Below are positions 43,915-53,090 of a stretch of DNA of 64,000 bases, piece by piece (the stretch's first letter is position 1; each line of letters begins with the position of its first letter). The DNA is taken from assembly GCF_023921225.1 (NCBI RefSeq), contig NZ_CP071527.1, positions 1,268,501 to 1,332,500 of the forward strand, written 5' to 3'. This DNA is from Legionella lytica (GTDB lineage: Bacteria > Pseudomonadota > Gammaproteobacteria > Legionellales > Legionellaceae). The position numbers were made by a program, and so were the translations under genes. The notes below the pieces were generated by a model. That model saw only the letters and a list, made by a program, of their open reading frames with translations, did not search any database and was not told the DNA's origin.

Positions 43915-44658
43915 CTAGTGTTCTGCCATATTAATATGGCTGCCTCCATCGATAAACAGAATATCGCCAGTAATATAGTCAGCATCTGCCAGATATAAAA
44001 CGGCTTTGGCTACATCCTCTGGTGTTCCCCATCTTTTTAGTAACGTTCGTTCAGCACATTTGATTTTCCGTTCAACGGAGTAGTGTTCGGGAGGCAAAAC
44101 AGGGCCTGGAGCGATGGCGTTGACTCTTATGGTTGGACTAAGCTCTACAGCTAGATAATGGGTTAGGCTAGCGAGAGCTGCTTTTGATATTCCATGAAAC
44201 ATCATATTTTTTCGAGGGTAAAAGGCAAATAAATCAATAATATTGATAATGACGCCACCACCTTGCTGCAGCATAATTTTTGCAGCTTCATTCGCACAGT
44301 AAATACTGCCATAAACGGCCACGCCGAATGAGTCGTGTAAAGGTTGGAAATTATCACAGGGAAAAGGCTGCTTGTTGTAAAGAGAGGCGTTGTTGACCAG
44401 CAAGTCAAGTTTGCCAAATTGCTCTTTAATGAGGATGAACATGTCTTGTACTGCTTGAGGTGATTGAATATCTGCTTTAGCAATCAAACAGCGACGACCA
44501 AATTGTTCTACAATAAGCTTAACTTCTTGGGCCTCAGCATCAGAAGAATGATGGTTAATTACGAGGTCATAGCCATTTTGAGCTAGTTTTTCGACTATAC
44601 TTCGCCCTACACGTTTTGCTCCGCCAGTGACTAAGGCTATTTTGTTATCTGTTTGCAT
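43915..44658 (-). CDS. Pteridine-reductase-like short-chain dehydrogenase (FolM/PTR1 type)
   Basis: I start at the ATG at 44658 (GGGA 8 nt upstream), giving 247 residues; the longer frame runs into the MFS gene. The cofactor motif is TGGAKRVG at 11-18, the T-G-x3-R-x-G form diagnostic of pteridine reductases and FolM. NNAS near 86, IINIIDLFAF and the C-terminal TGDILFIDGG also fit. The catalytic motif, normally Tyr-x3-Lys, reads HGISK here, with His replacing Tyr, so activity is questionable or altered. Nearby DHFR-fusion and GTP cyclohydrolase genes point to pterin metabolism. Confidence 0.8.
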   Translation of the reverse strand: MQTDNKIALVTGGAKRVGRSIVEKLAQNGYDLVINHHSSDAEAQEVKLIVEQFGRRCLIAKADIQSPQAVQDMFILIKEQFGKLDLLVNNASLYNKQPFPCDNFQPLHDSFGVAVYGSIYCANEAAKIMLQQGGGVIINIIDLFAFYPRKNMMFHGISKAALASLTHYLAVELSPTIRVNAIAPGPVLPPEHYSVERKIKCAERTLLKRWGTPEDVAKAVLYLADADYITGDILFIDGGSHINMAEH

Positions 44659-44692
44659 CGTTATTTCCCTATCTTGTTGATGTGGGATTTTT

Positions 44693-45886
44693 CTATTCGC
44701 TAATCCGTTCCGTGTTTCCGATAAAGAAAATAAACAGAACATATAGCGTACTCAATAATGCGGTAATCCCAAACATAATCATAGCTAATGGTAAAGGGGA
44801 GCTGTGTTCAAAATAAGTGACAAAATGACTGGCTGCTCCTACTATTATTAGCTGACAGCTAGTGAGTAAGGAAGATGATAAACCAAAATCATGCTTTAAA
44901 TTATTCATAGCCAAACCTAAAGCATTGGGAAAAATGAGCCCTTGGCTAAAAATAATTAAAAAGGCAGGACCTACTACCGAGATGATGGTAAAAACATCCA
45001 GTGTTGCTAATAAAACCATTAATGTTACCGCGGCCAGCGAACATAGCAAGCCCGCCTGCATAATGCGTTCGGCAGAGAAATAAGTTAATAAGCGGCTGTT
45101 AGTCATGACGCTAATTAGATATCCACCGGCAACAAAAAACATCGCCCATCCAAATTGGACTTCGTTTAAACCTAGATCCTTTTGCAGTAAAAAAGGAGCT
45201 GCTGTGCAAAAAGCAATAGTCAATGAAAAGCTAAGCCCTGTGGTTAGGACATAAAACGTAAATTTTGTATTGCGAAATAGCTGTGCGAAGCGATAAACAA
45301 TACTGCGGAACGTATAGTTTTCCAGACGGTGATTGGTTTCAGGAAGATAATGAAAAATAAAGTAAAAAATAGGCAAGCCCCACAATAAAATAAAATAAAA
45401 ATTGCCTTGCCAGCCCAGATAGGTATGGATATAACCGCCAATTACTGGAGCCACAATAGGGATAATGGCCCATATAAGCGACATATACGAAGATAATATA
45501 AGCAATGATTTATCGCTCGTAATGTCTCGTGCCATTGCGGAGGTGGATACCTGCAAACCCCCCGCAGCTATTCCGGCTAAAGAACGGAAAATAAGCATCG
45601 AGTATATTGAACTGCTAATGGCACTACCAAAAATAGCTAAGTTATAAAGAGCCAAACTGAAGAATAAAACTTTTTTTCGACCGTATTTATCCGAACAGGG
45701 GCCCCACAAGATAGGTGAAATACCAAAACCAAGTAGATACATCGTTAAAGTATCTTGGATCATTGGTGGTGCTACAGAAAAATAATCTGCCATGCTGGGA
45801 AAAGACGGCAAATAAATATCCACGGGAATTTGTTGAAGCACAATGAGCAAGAAGATACTGATAATTACTTTTCGTTGATCCTGCAT
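44693..45886 (-). CDS. MFS transporter, Bcr/CflA drug-resistance subfamily
   Basis: A 397-residue inner-membrane transporter with 12 predicted helices. The Bcr/CflA hallmarks are IYLPSFPSMADYF in the first loop, GPCSDKYGRKKVLF between helices 2 and 3, and FRSLAGIAAGG near helix 4. It should export small drugs or metabolites by proton antiport. Its stop lies 35 bp from the start of the pteridine-reductase-like gene on the same strand, so the two are likely co-expressed and the substrate might be a pterin-derived compound (inference). Confidence 0.88.
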   Translation of the reverse strand: MQDQRKVIISIFLLIVLQQIPVDIYLPSFPSMADYFSVAPPMIQDTLTMYLLGFGISPILWGPCSDKYGRKKVLFFSLALYNLAIFGSAISSSIYSMLIFRSLAGIAAGGLQVSTSAMARDITSDKSLLILSSYMSLIWAIIPIVAPVIGGYIHTYLGWQGNFYFILLWGLPIFYFIFHYLPETNHRLENYTFRSIVYRFAQLFRNTKFTFYVLTTGLSFSLTIAFCTAAPFLLQKDLGLNEVQFGWAMFFVAGGYLISVMTNSRLLTYFSAERIMQAGLLCSLAAVTLMVLLATLDVFTIISVVGPAFLIIFSQGLIFPNALGLAMNNLKHDFGLSSSLLTSCQLIIVGAASHFVTYFEHSSPLPLAMIMFGITALLSTLYVLFIFFIGNTERISE

Positions 45887-45971
45887 ATTAAAATCGCCCG
45901 CTTTTAATTTTTTGCGACATTATTGGTTCGCTAAACGCGTTCCTTCACTCTTTCTTAGCCGCTAGATTATT

Positions 45972-46322
45972 GTGCTCTCTAGATACCCTCATTGTAAGTC
46001 TAGAATACGAAGAGCCAATTCGCTGCACGGAACATGTTATTTATTTTACAATTTGGTCATTTATGGCAAAGTTTCCTATACTTTATATGCTTTGCATGGG
46101 TTTAGCAAAAATTTACGTGAGGAGTTAAAACCTTATCTAATTAAGGTAACTGCAGTTATGCCGGGGGCGGTCATAACGGACTCATGGGGAGAGTACGATA
46201 ATAGTCAACAACGTATCATGGAAACAAGTGATGTCGCTAAAATGATTTATGCAGCCTCCGAATTATCGCCTGCTGCCTGTGTCGAAGATATTGTTTTGCG
46301 CCCTGATTTCGGGGATTTATAA
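45972..46322 (+). pseudogene. 3' fragment of a short-chain dehydrogenase
   Basis: The true homology starts near 46080: YALHGFSKNLREELKPY, then KVTAVMPGAVITDSWG and SEDVAK-like SDVAKMIYAASE, ending VEDIVLRPDFGDL. This is the last third of an SDR, from just after the active-site Tyr. The upstream 35 residues of the frame (RYPHCKSRIRRANSLHG) do not resemble an SDR. The cofactor-binding half is missing. It lies between the MFS gene and the four-domain fusion that itself contains an SDR domain. Confidence 0.75.
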
Positions 46323-46390
46323 CTAAAAAGGCAATTCATTTCTGCAGGGGATGTGGCCAATTTATAATATAATTTTCGCGGGATGATAAT

Positions 46391-49150
46391 ATGAATTATA
46401 TGTTATTAGTGTGTGTTGATGCTGCTTGGGGGTATGCAAGAAAAAATCAATTACCCTGGCATATTCCCGAAGAGTTGGCTCATTATCATCGCACAATTAG
46501 CAAACAAGCAGGGAAAAAACGAGCGTTCATCATAGGGAAAAACTCTTGGTTGTCTGCCTCCGATGCAGACAAAAAAATCATGACCGACGCTTTTTGTTGT
46601 GTCATATCAAAAACTTACCGTCCTATTGCCGATGAAAAAGTTTTGCAATTTGCCACACTTGCTGAGGCCAAACAATTTTTAGAAGACCCGATACATTTAA
46701 TTGACACGGTTTATATTTTGGGTGGTAAGGATATCTATCTTGAAAGTTTACAAAGCAATATGGTGACTTCGATCGTTATTTCCAGGTTAAAGGTACTTTT
46801 TGATTGCGATCGCTTTTTAGTAGAAATGAATAATATTCTAACGGAACGCTTTTTCTGCGCTTCGCAAACTTATTGTACCTACCCAGACTCGGTTGATTTT
46901 ATTATCGAAGAATGGGTAGCCAGCCCCCCCAAATCGAGCTCCTTAAGTCATTTGGCTCAAGGCTTAGAGTTTTCTTTACTACTTCACCATGAGGTTTTTC
47001 AACAGAAACTTCCTTATGAATCATGGGCAATCGTTTTAAAATTTATCATTGGTTCTATTCACCAATACTGTAATCCCTATTTGCCTCAACATACTGTGTT
47101 TCAGATTATTGCAGCGAATATATTAAAATTATTTAAATATTTTTATACCGCAGAACACATTTATTCCGTGCAGGTTAAATTGAACGAGCACATGGTTCAT
47201 GAGCATTCTTCAAACACAATTATTGAACGTCAGGAATTTAAGCCTTGGGGCTGGGTTGATGTTTTATATGAAAATAATTGGTTAAATACCGCTGTTTTAT
47301 GCGTGGAGGAGCAGAAATCCATCCAGAAACATTACCATGACTCCATGTTAGAGTATAAGCTGGTTATGTCAGGAGTTGTTAATACATACTATGAACAGGG
47401 CCCATTAGTCAGTGTGTCTTCTTTAGTGGAGTTTAATCGTCCATTTAATATGGAGCACGGATATTTTAATCCGGTGCAGTACCCAGCCAAAGTTATTTCT
47501 TTGAATGATCGCATTTTTGATATGAAATATGAGGTCCTGATTCAAGATGAACATTTGCCTAAGAGCTTGGAAGCCCATAAGTTAAATTGCCTTATGGTTG
47601 GAACAACGGAGGGGATTGGTAGTGTCTTATATGAGGCGATAAAAGAAAACTATAACCTGATTTGTTTAGATAAAAACAAGGTTGATGATGGTCGTTTTTA
47701 TATTCCCTTAGACTTTAATGACTTAGAAAGTGTTTTTCAAATCAGAAATGCTTTGGTGCAGTTGAAAATAGATGTAATCATTATCACCAGCAATGTTTAT
47801 AGCTGCGAGGTGAGAAGGGAGCAGCAAAGCCATATATTTGAAGAAACGATGCAACTTAATTATTTAGGGCCAATCTTCCTATTATTGGAATTAATGAATC
47901 ATCATTTATTGGATCGTAAGACGAAAATTATGGTTCTTTCCTCATCTCAGCATGCTTCTGATTGCCTCTGTCGTTTAACCAATTGGTCGCCTGGTGTGGA
48001 TCCTGAGGACTTGTTTAAAGAACCGGAGCACTATCATCCTGACCGGCAGTATTCTTTATCCAGGTTTGCTTTAATCTCTGCCATCCATCATTTATCTCAA
48101 CAAGGTTATAATATACTTAAGGTAAACCCTGGATATTTTCCATTAGTGAGTAATCAGTCAGAAATGACTGAAGTGAGGGACAGTAAGCTGAATGAGGCTG
48201 TTGAGCAAATCTTATCCCTGTTAAAACAAGAAACCTTTGCGACCTTTTATGAAGATTTTCAAGCTCATGAGCCTATATCTGAGGCAGTGTTGAAGTACGA
48301 TTCAGCGAAGTTGTGGGATTATAGCCGTGCGCTTTATTTTAAGTTTGCTCATTTTCCACAGAAAATGCGCATCACTCTTTTTCGTCCCGTCACCTTTTGG
48401 ACCTGGAATATTCTGGGCATCAAAACAAATAGTCATACGCTAAATATAAATAAGCGGATGAATTATTTAGTGCAAAAAATCTATTATGAGCAACCGGATA
48501 TCATTTGCTTACAAGAGATAACGGAAGCGATTTGGATTAAATATTTAAAGCCATTTAGTGATAAATACGGCTACCGCTTATCAGCGATGCCTAGTGATAT
48601 CGCGGATGTTCCTGACAAAGTATTTGTGGCGACTTTATCCAGGTTTTATTACAGTCATGAAGAGCTTATTGAGCTTGAGAAAGATGAGAGTGGAAAGGAT
48701 TACTATTGCTTATATCAGCGGTATGAGCAGTTTGAACTTATCAACCTTCACCTCATTTCTGGGGCCAGTAAGCAGGCCCAAAGAATGGCGCAGATGCAAC
48801 AAATTCTTAGGAGCATTGATACTCATGATAACTGCATCATTATGGGTGATTTTAATTCTGACTTAAATCAAACAGACCTTTCTTTATCTGAGCATGCTTT
48901 TTTGGATACCTGGAATTCTATTCACCCACAGCAGAACGGTGATACAGAGGATTTTGAACACAATTTGCTGCGTAAACAGGTAAAAATTAACGATCCGAGT
49001 ACCCACTCCAGACGTGTGGATGGCATTTTTGTGCGTCAAGAGCTCATTCAAGACGTTTTAAGTGTTGAACGTTTAGGGCTTGAAGAAGTATTAAGCGAGC
49101 AATTTATATCGGATCATTACGGTTTAACCTGCACGTTTAAATTTAAGTAG
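46391..49150 (+). CDS. Four-domain fusion: DHFR-like, cupin, SDR-like, endonuclease/exonuclease/phosphatase
   Basis: One uninterrupted 919-residue frame. Residues 1-170 are a dihydrofolate-reductase fold: LPWHIPEEL (21-29, with the acidic residue), IGKNSW (49-53), ILGGKDIY (109-116) and a CDRF-like CD near 139. A helical linker follows. Residues 278-385 match the cupin of type II mannose-6-phosphate isomerases (FKPWGWVDVLY, KHYHDSMLEYKLVMSG). Residues 397-620 are an SDR-like Rossmann domain (GTTEGIG at 404-410, SSS near 518, YSLSR at 554-558 with Arg for Lys). Residues 665-919 are an EEP hydrolase (TWNILG, CLQE709, GDFN at 819-822, RRVDGIF, SDH at 907-909). The function is unknown. Neighbouring pterin genes suggest a reduced-pterin or nucleotide-derived metabolite. 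Confidence 0.8.
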   Translation: MNYMLLVCVDAAWGYARKNQLPWHIPEELAHYHRTISKQAGKKRAFIIGKNSWLSASDADKKIMTDAFCCVISKTYRPIADEKVLQFATLAEAKQFLEDPIHLIDTVYILGGKDIYLESLQSNMVTSIVISRLKVLFDCDRFLVEMNNILTERFFCASQTYCTYPDSVDFIIEEWVASPPKSSSLSHLAQGLEFSLLLHHEVFQQKLPYESWAIVLKFIIGSIHQYCNPYLPQHTVFQIIAANILKLFKYFYTAEHIYSVQVKLNEHMVHEHSSNTIIERQEFKPWGWVDVLYENNWLNTAVLCVEEQKSIQKHYHDSMLEYKLVMSGVVNTYYEQGPLVSVSSLVEFNRPFNMEHGYFNPVQYPAKVISLNDRIFDMKYEVLIQDEHLPKSLEAHKLNCLMVGTTEGIGSVLYEAIKENYNLICLDKNKVDDGRFYIPLDFNDLESVFQIRNALVQLKIDVIIITSNVYSCEVRREQQSHIFEETMQLNYLGPIFLLLELMNHHLLDRKTKIMVLSSSQHASDCLCRLTNWSPGVDPEDLFKEPEHYHPDRQYSLSRFALISAIHHLSQQGYNILKVNPGYFPLVSNQSEMTEVRDSKLNEAVEQILSLLKQETFATFYEDFQAHEPISEAVLKYDSAKLWDYSRALYFKFAHFPQKMRITLFRPVTFWTWNILGIKTNSHTLNINKRMNYLVQKIYYEQPDIICLQEITEAIWIKYLKPFSDKYGYRLSAMPSDIADVPDKVFVATLSRFYYSHEELIELEKDESGKDYYCLYQRYEQFELINLHLISGASKQAQRMAQMQQILRSIDTHDNCIIMGDFNSDLNQTDLSLSEHAFLDTWNSIHPQQNGDTEDFEHNLLRKQVKINDPSTHSRRVDGIFVRQELIQDVLSVERLGLEEVLSEQFISDHYGLTCTFKFK

Positions 49151-49193
49151 CTTTAGTGCGTTTATAGTTGACCAGGTCCTTGACTTAAATAAT

Positions 49194-49246
49194 CAAGGCA
49201 TCGAGCCGTTTTATGGCTCAATGTTGGGCAATGAGCTTAAGCGATA
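49194..49246 (+). repeat. Dispersed palindromic repeat, family 1
   Basis: CAAGGCATCGAGCC..GGCTCAATGTTGGGC repeats the core of the copies near 10.6 and 15.8 kb. It lies between the convergent fusion gene and folE. Confidence 0.65.
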
Positions 49247-49301
49247 CATTATTGTAAAATTAATGGTTCTGTAGGTGTGAACGTGCTGGAAATAGGAAAA
49301 A

Positions 49302-49342
49302 CCTCATACATAACGGTGTTTCAAGTTATGTATGAGGCATAA
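49302..49342 (-). terminator. Terminator of folE
   Basis: CCTCATACATAAC (49302-49314) pairs perfectly with GTTATGTATGAGG (49325-49337). On the minus strand the stem is followed by TTTTTCC, so it can end folE transcription 20 bp after the stop. In the other direction no T run follows. Confidence 0.85.
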
Positions 49343-49359
49343 AACACAAGATAGCATTA

Positions 49360-49974
49360 TTATCTTCTTATCAAAATTTGCTCATTAAATTCTTTTCTAC
49401 GGGTTAAGTCTGACTCTAAAACTCCCATAAAATGTGACGTTACCATGTAAGGATTTTGTTTATTAACACCGCGTGCCACCATACATAAATGCTGCGATTC
49501 AATAATAACCCCAACACCTTTAGGATTTAGATGGTTATATATTGCTTCAGCAATTTGTACAGTTAACTGTTCTTGAATCTGCAATCGTCGAGAAAAACAT
49601 TCCACTATGCGTGCTAATTTAGACAAACCTACAACTTTAGTATCAGGAATATAGCCTATATGTACTCGGCCAAAAAAAGGCAGCATATGATGTTCACACA
49701 TAGAAAACATTTCTATATCACGAAGTAATACTAATTGATTGTAATTTTTTTCATTTGTAAAGCATGTACCCAATACCTTCTCAGGATCAATAGAGTACCC
49801 CTCATATAATTCTGTCCAGCTCTCAACTACTCTTCTTGGCGTATCAAGTAAACCCTCTCTTTCAGTGTTTTCACCAATTAAACCCAACACTTGCTTAATC
49901 GCTTCAATAGCTTTCTTTTTTTCGGATTCTTGCTTTTTTTTGGATAAGTCAATTAGATATTTCTCAGCTTGCAT
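49360..49974 (-). CDS. folE: GTP cyclohydrolase I
   Basis: A 204-residue FolE, which makes 7,8-dihydroneopterin triphosphate, the first step to folate and other pterins. Conserved parts are [13 protein letters not shown], the zinc site [29 protein letters not shown] and the late Cys/Arg segment LCMVARGV. All zinc and substrate residues seem present (Cys, His, Cys). A good ribosome-binding site (AAGGAG) precedes the ATG. It converges with the DHFR-containing fusion. It may be the main folE, or a second copy feeding a special pterin product. Confidence 0.93.
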   Translation of the reverse strand: MQAEKYLIDLSKKKQESEKKKAIEAIKQVLGLIGENTEREGLLDTPRRVVESWTELYEGYSIDPEKVLGTCFTNEKNYNQLVLLRDIEMFSMCEHHMLPFFGRVHIGYIPDTKVVGLSKLARIVECFSRRLQIQEQLTVQIAEAIYNHLNPKGVGVIIESQHLCMVARGVNKQNPYMVTSHFMGVLESDLTRRKEFNEQILIRR

Positions 49975-50194
49975 TACTAGAACTCCTTAAATGGTATTCC
50001 TTTTAAGTGTAGTTGATAAAATAGAAATGCATGGATTTTGAACACTATATTGTTAATTTATTATCTGTGCCTGCTTTTAAGTCAGAAAGATTTTCTTGGG
50101 AATATGTGTTTTGCTATGACTACCTATAATGGATAAAACAGAATATTTGCAACCTTTTATAAATATGGATTTTTTTGTTTTATTATACTGCAAT

Positions 50195-50236
50195 AAAAAT
50201 GAGCTTAGCTAAAAAGCAAAGCTCATTTTTATCCTA
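50195..50236 (-). terminator. Bidirectional-looking terminator after cytochrome b561
   Basis: AAAAATGAGC (50195-50204) pairs with GCTCATTTTT (50221-50230). On the minus strand it follows the b561 stop at 50254 by about 25 bp and ends in a T-rich stem base. Confidence 0.75.
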
Positions 50237-50253
50237 AATAGAAAAGTAATGAC

Positions 50254-50805
50254 TTATTTTTTCTTCATAAAAGGCAGCATTTTTCTCAATACATCGTCTT
50301 TTACAATAAAGTGATGGTGTAATGCTGCCGCAACATGTAAACCAATTAATACAGCAAAAACAAAGCCTAAGGTGGAATGGGTTTGAAAATAAAAATCTGC
50401 CATTTGCTGGTTTGCAGAGATTAAATTGGGTAAGTCAAATAAGCCAAAAAAGCTAACTACTCGTCCATCTGCAGCAGACATTAAATAGCCCAATATAGGC
50501 ATAGCTAATAGCAAGATAAACAAAGAGTAATGAACGATTTTTGCCAGTATGTGTTTCCAATAAGGCTGAGAGGGGTCGAGCGGTCGAATAGTTACCATTC
50601 GCCACAGAATAAATAATACGGAGAGAACCAAAATGGTTACCCCAAATGATTTATGTAATAGTACGTATTGCGTTTTTATTGCATCACTTATTGAAATAAA
50701 ATTAGGTGACCAAACCCAATAAAATTGAGCACAAACCAATAAAGCGATAACCCAGTGGAAGAACTTAGAGATACTGCCAAATGCATTCAGTGTATTCCTT
50801 AGCAT
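50254..50805 (-). CDS. Cytochrome b561-type membrane protein
   Basis: A 183-residue inner-membrane dihaem protein with four helices. Likely haem ligands are His18 (KFFHWVIAL), His52 (LLHKSFG), a His in HSTLGF, and a His in LIGLHVAAALHH. It is the CybB family, which moves electrons between quinol and partners such as superoxide. The motif SAADGRVVSFFG is typical. Single gene with its own terminator. Confidence 0.9.
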   Translation of the reverse strand: MLRNTLNAFGSISKFFHWVIALLVCAQFYWVWSPNFISISDAIKTQYVLLHKSFGVTILVLSVLFILWRMVTIRPLDPSQPYWKHILAKIVHYSLFILLLAMPILGYLMSAADGRVVSFFGLFDLPNLISANQQMADFYFQTHSTLGFVFAVLIGLHVAAALHHHFIVKDDVLRKMLPFMKKK

Positions 50806-50937
50806 AATAATTCCCTAAACTAATTCATATTAGTACGGTTGATAAAAAATAGTTTTTCTTAGTTTAGCAAAAAAACGTGCCTTGCTAAGCGCACATTGGC
50901 TCGTGATCATTACAACAAAATCACTAGGTAGGAGACG

Positions 50938-50968
50938 TAGCCCGTATTAACGTGGTGTAATACGGGAG
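50938..50968. repeat. Dispersed hairpin repeat, CCCGTATTA family, second copy
   Basis: TAGCCCGTATTAACGTGGTG then TAATACGGGAG matches the reverse complement of the element at 32781-32812, with a few changes in the loop. It lies between the b561 and L,D-transpeptidase genes. Confidence 0.7.
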
Positions 50969-51021
50969 CACAGCTTGGTTTGCGCACAGCGCTCAATGTT
51001 GTTGCGCGTAATATTCTGAAG

Positions 51022-51507
51022 CTAAATAATTAAAACCTTAGTTCCTGGATTAGCTTTTACCCACTTAGCTACATACTCAATGTAGTTATTTTTACCAACA
51101 GCAATACAACCACGTGTTGAACCAGGCAAGTTGCTTAACCAACCCAATACATTACCTGACTGAGTAGGCCCATGAATCCCTACATCTCTACCTGTGTATC
51201 CAGCAGCTACTTGCTTTGAGGTTGGATAGAGAATTGGAATAAAGACTTTAAATTGCTTGGACTTTCTTGGATAAGCTAGTCTATATAAGCCAATCGGTGT
51301 TTTATTATCGCCGGCTTTCTTTTTACCCACACCTTTGTTTCCGAGAGCGACTCGAAATGACTTAACTACAGTACCCTGTTTACATATATTTAAAGTTCGT
51401 TTTTTAGTGTGAACATTGATTCCACTTTCTAAAGGACAGGTTCCATTAGCAAATAAAGCGATAGGAAAAAAAAGAGAAATCATTAATAAAATTGCTTTAA
51501 TTTTCAT
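51022..51507 (-). CDS. Periplasmic L,D-transpeptidase (YkuD domain)
   Basis: A 161-residue protein with a signal peptide (cleavage near PIALFA|N) and a minimal YkuD catalytic domain. The active-site motif is GIHGP followed by STRGCIAVG, giving His near 119 and the nucleophile Cys near 140, with KTPIGLY upstream. It cross-links or anchors peptidoglycan peptides. At 161 residues it lacks a LysM or other wall-binding domain. Single gene. Confidence 0.88.
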   Translation of the reverse strand: MKIKAILLMISLFFPIALFANGTCPLESGINVHTKKRTLNICKQGTVVKSFRVALGNKGVGKKKAGDNKTPIGLYRLAYPRKSKQFKVFIPILYPTSKQVAAGYTGRDVGIHGPTQSGNVLGWLSNLPGSTRGCIAVGKNNYIEYVAKWVKANPGTKVLII

Positions 51508-51869
51508 ATAAGTATATTAATGTTGTCTAGGTTGGGCAATAATTATCCCATAATATTCATTTTATTCATAGGTCTCTCTGGCTAAATCTTCCTTTACTAG
51601 CTATCAGAAGAAACCCGATTTAATTAACATATTGATTTTAAATGGTATTTAATTTTTTTATCCAATGATTGAGTTTGATTCTTGATGATTTTAAGTCAAT
51701 TTGTGTTAAAGTTGGCTCAAAATGGTGTTTCTAGGAACTTTAGTATGCCTTTAATTAATAAAATCTCCTTAAAAATACGGTGTCTTATAATTGTATTGAG
51801 GCTTTAAATGTAAGAAGTGATGCCATTAAGTTAAGAGGCATGGGCTATAATCTTACATGTACTCTTAGT
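51508..51869. other. Non-coding region between L,D-transpeptidase and uspA-like genes
   Basis: No convincing gene is seen. Short inverted segments GTAAGA/TCTTAC with ATGCC/GGCAT near 51811-51855 could end the UspA transcript. The remainder includes the promoter of the L,D-transpeptidase. Confidence 0.4.
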
Positions 51870-52322
51870 TTAAGAAGAACGGATAAGAAGTACAGGGGTA
51901 GAAGCAATGCGCATAATATGTTCTGCCACACTGCCTAAAAGAAAACGGCTAAATCCTTTTCGGCCATGAGTGCCTAAAACCAATAAATCTGCAGGCCATT
52001 CTTTTGTCGCTTCAACAATTAGATCTGCAATTCTCCCTTGAAATTGCCCTAACTCCAGAAGGGCTGTCTCTACTTTAATAGATGTCTGCTCTCCGATTAA
52101 TTGTGTCGCTTTGTTTAAAATATCCTGTCCTTCTTTTCTTAGCACTTCTATATATGCCGAATAATCAAAGCCTGGACCACTGTAATAAACTAAGGACTCA
52201 TCAACGACATGGACAATTTTTAATTGAACATCTTGGTTTTTTATTAATTTAATGACTTCTTCTATTGCTGAATTGGATGTGTCGCTACCATCAATGGCTA
52301 ACATTATCTTTTTATAAAACAT
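51870..52322 (-). CDS. Universal stress protein, UspA family
   Basis: A 150-residue single Usp domain. The ATP-binding pattern is visible: MLAIDGSDTS at the N-terminus, LLVLGTHGRKGFSRFLLGSVAEHI (G-x2-G-x9-G-S) and PVLLIR at the C-terminus. It belongs to the nucleotide-binding class. It is cytoplasmic and usually induced by stress or stationary phase. It is single, with AAGGAG upstream of the ATG. Confidence 0.9.
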   Translation of the reverse strand: MFYKKIMLAIDGSDTSNSAIEEVIKLIKNQDVQLKIVHVVDESLVYYSGPGFDYSAYIEVLRKEGQDILNKATQLIGEQTSIKVETALLELGQFQGRIADLIVEATKEWPADLLVLGTHGRKGFSRFLLGSVAEHIMRIASTPVLLIRSS

Positions 52323-52445
52323 AATAGCTCCTTCTTATTAATCCAACTCTTTAATTTATTTATTATAGCACCGGGATTAGCTTAAGAAAAAACAGAAGAA
52401 TTGGCTAAACTCATAGCTTCTCGGATTTCGCAGTGCTGCATTAGG

Positions 52446-52871
52446 CTACCTTTCGATATAAGTGTATGAGTGTGGTGCATTTCTTCTTGTGGCATGATCA
52501 TTTAATTCCTGAAGGTGACCATGCTTGTTATTGCTATAAAACAATTGAGTTAATAATCCGTTGTCAGAATTTATAAATGTATTTAGAACACTTAGAACTA
52601 CTACTATTTTTGCTCCATAAGCCCAAAATAGTGATTTTTTGTATTTAGTTGCGCTTTTCCATATGACTATCCAAATAAACAATAAGTAAGTTAAGCAAAA
52701 AGCGAGAAATAGATATAGAAGATACATCCCGGATGGGGTAGGGGAATGTGTAACCGATTGATAAGCATGATCAAATAAGAAACGAAGCGCACTTGAAACG
52801 ATTATCCCTAAGATCCAAAAATTAAACCATAATGGATAATCACCGTTCCATAGTTTTCTTAACATACCCAT
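52446..52871 (-). CDS. Small integral membrane protein, DUF805-like N-terminus
   Basis: A 141-residue protein with three or four predicted membrane helices (about 15-35, 50-72, 82-100) and an Asp/His-rich cytoplasmic tail. The N-terminal LRKLWNGDYPLWFNFWILG resembles the opening of DUF805-type proteins, but the match is loose. Function unknown. Confidence 0.55.
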   Translation of the reverse strand: MGMLRKLWNGDYPLWFNFWILGIIVSSALRFLFDHAYQSVTHSPTPSGMYLLYLFLAFCLTYLLFIWIVIWKSATKYKKSLFWAYGAKIVVVLSVLNTFINSDNGLLTQLFYSNNKHGHLQELNDHATRRNAPHSYTYIER

Positions 52872-53090
52872 CCTTATTCGAACGCTATTTTAAGTCTGTT
52901 ATAAGTATAGTTCAGTAAAAAAGCTTATTTAGTGTTGCAAAAGGTGGGGAGGGAGCTTCACGGCTCCTATTTGGTGGCAGGAGTAACGAGCCATCAAAAA
53001 AAACTAATCTTTGCTATGCTTAAAGCACAGGCGCGTAAATTAAAAGATTATACTCAAAATTAAGAGGTTTATTCTTAGCGAGGGGCAGGA

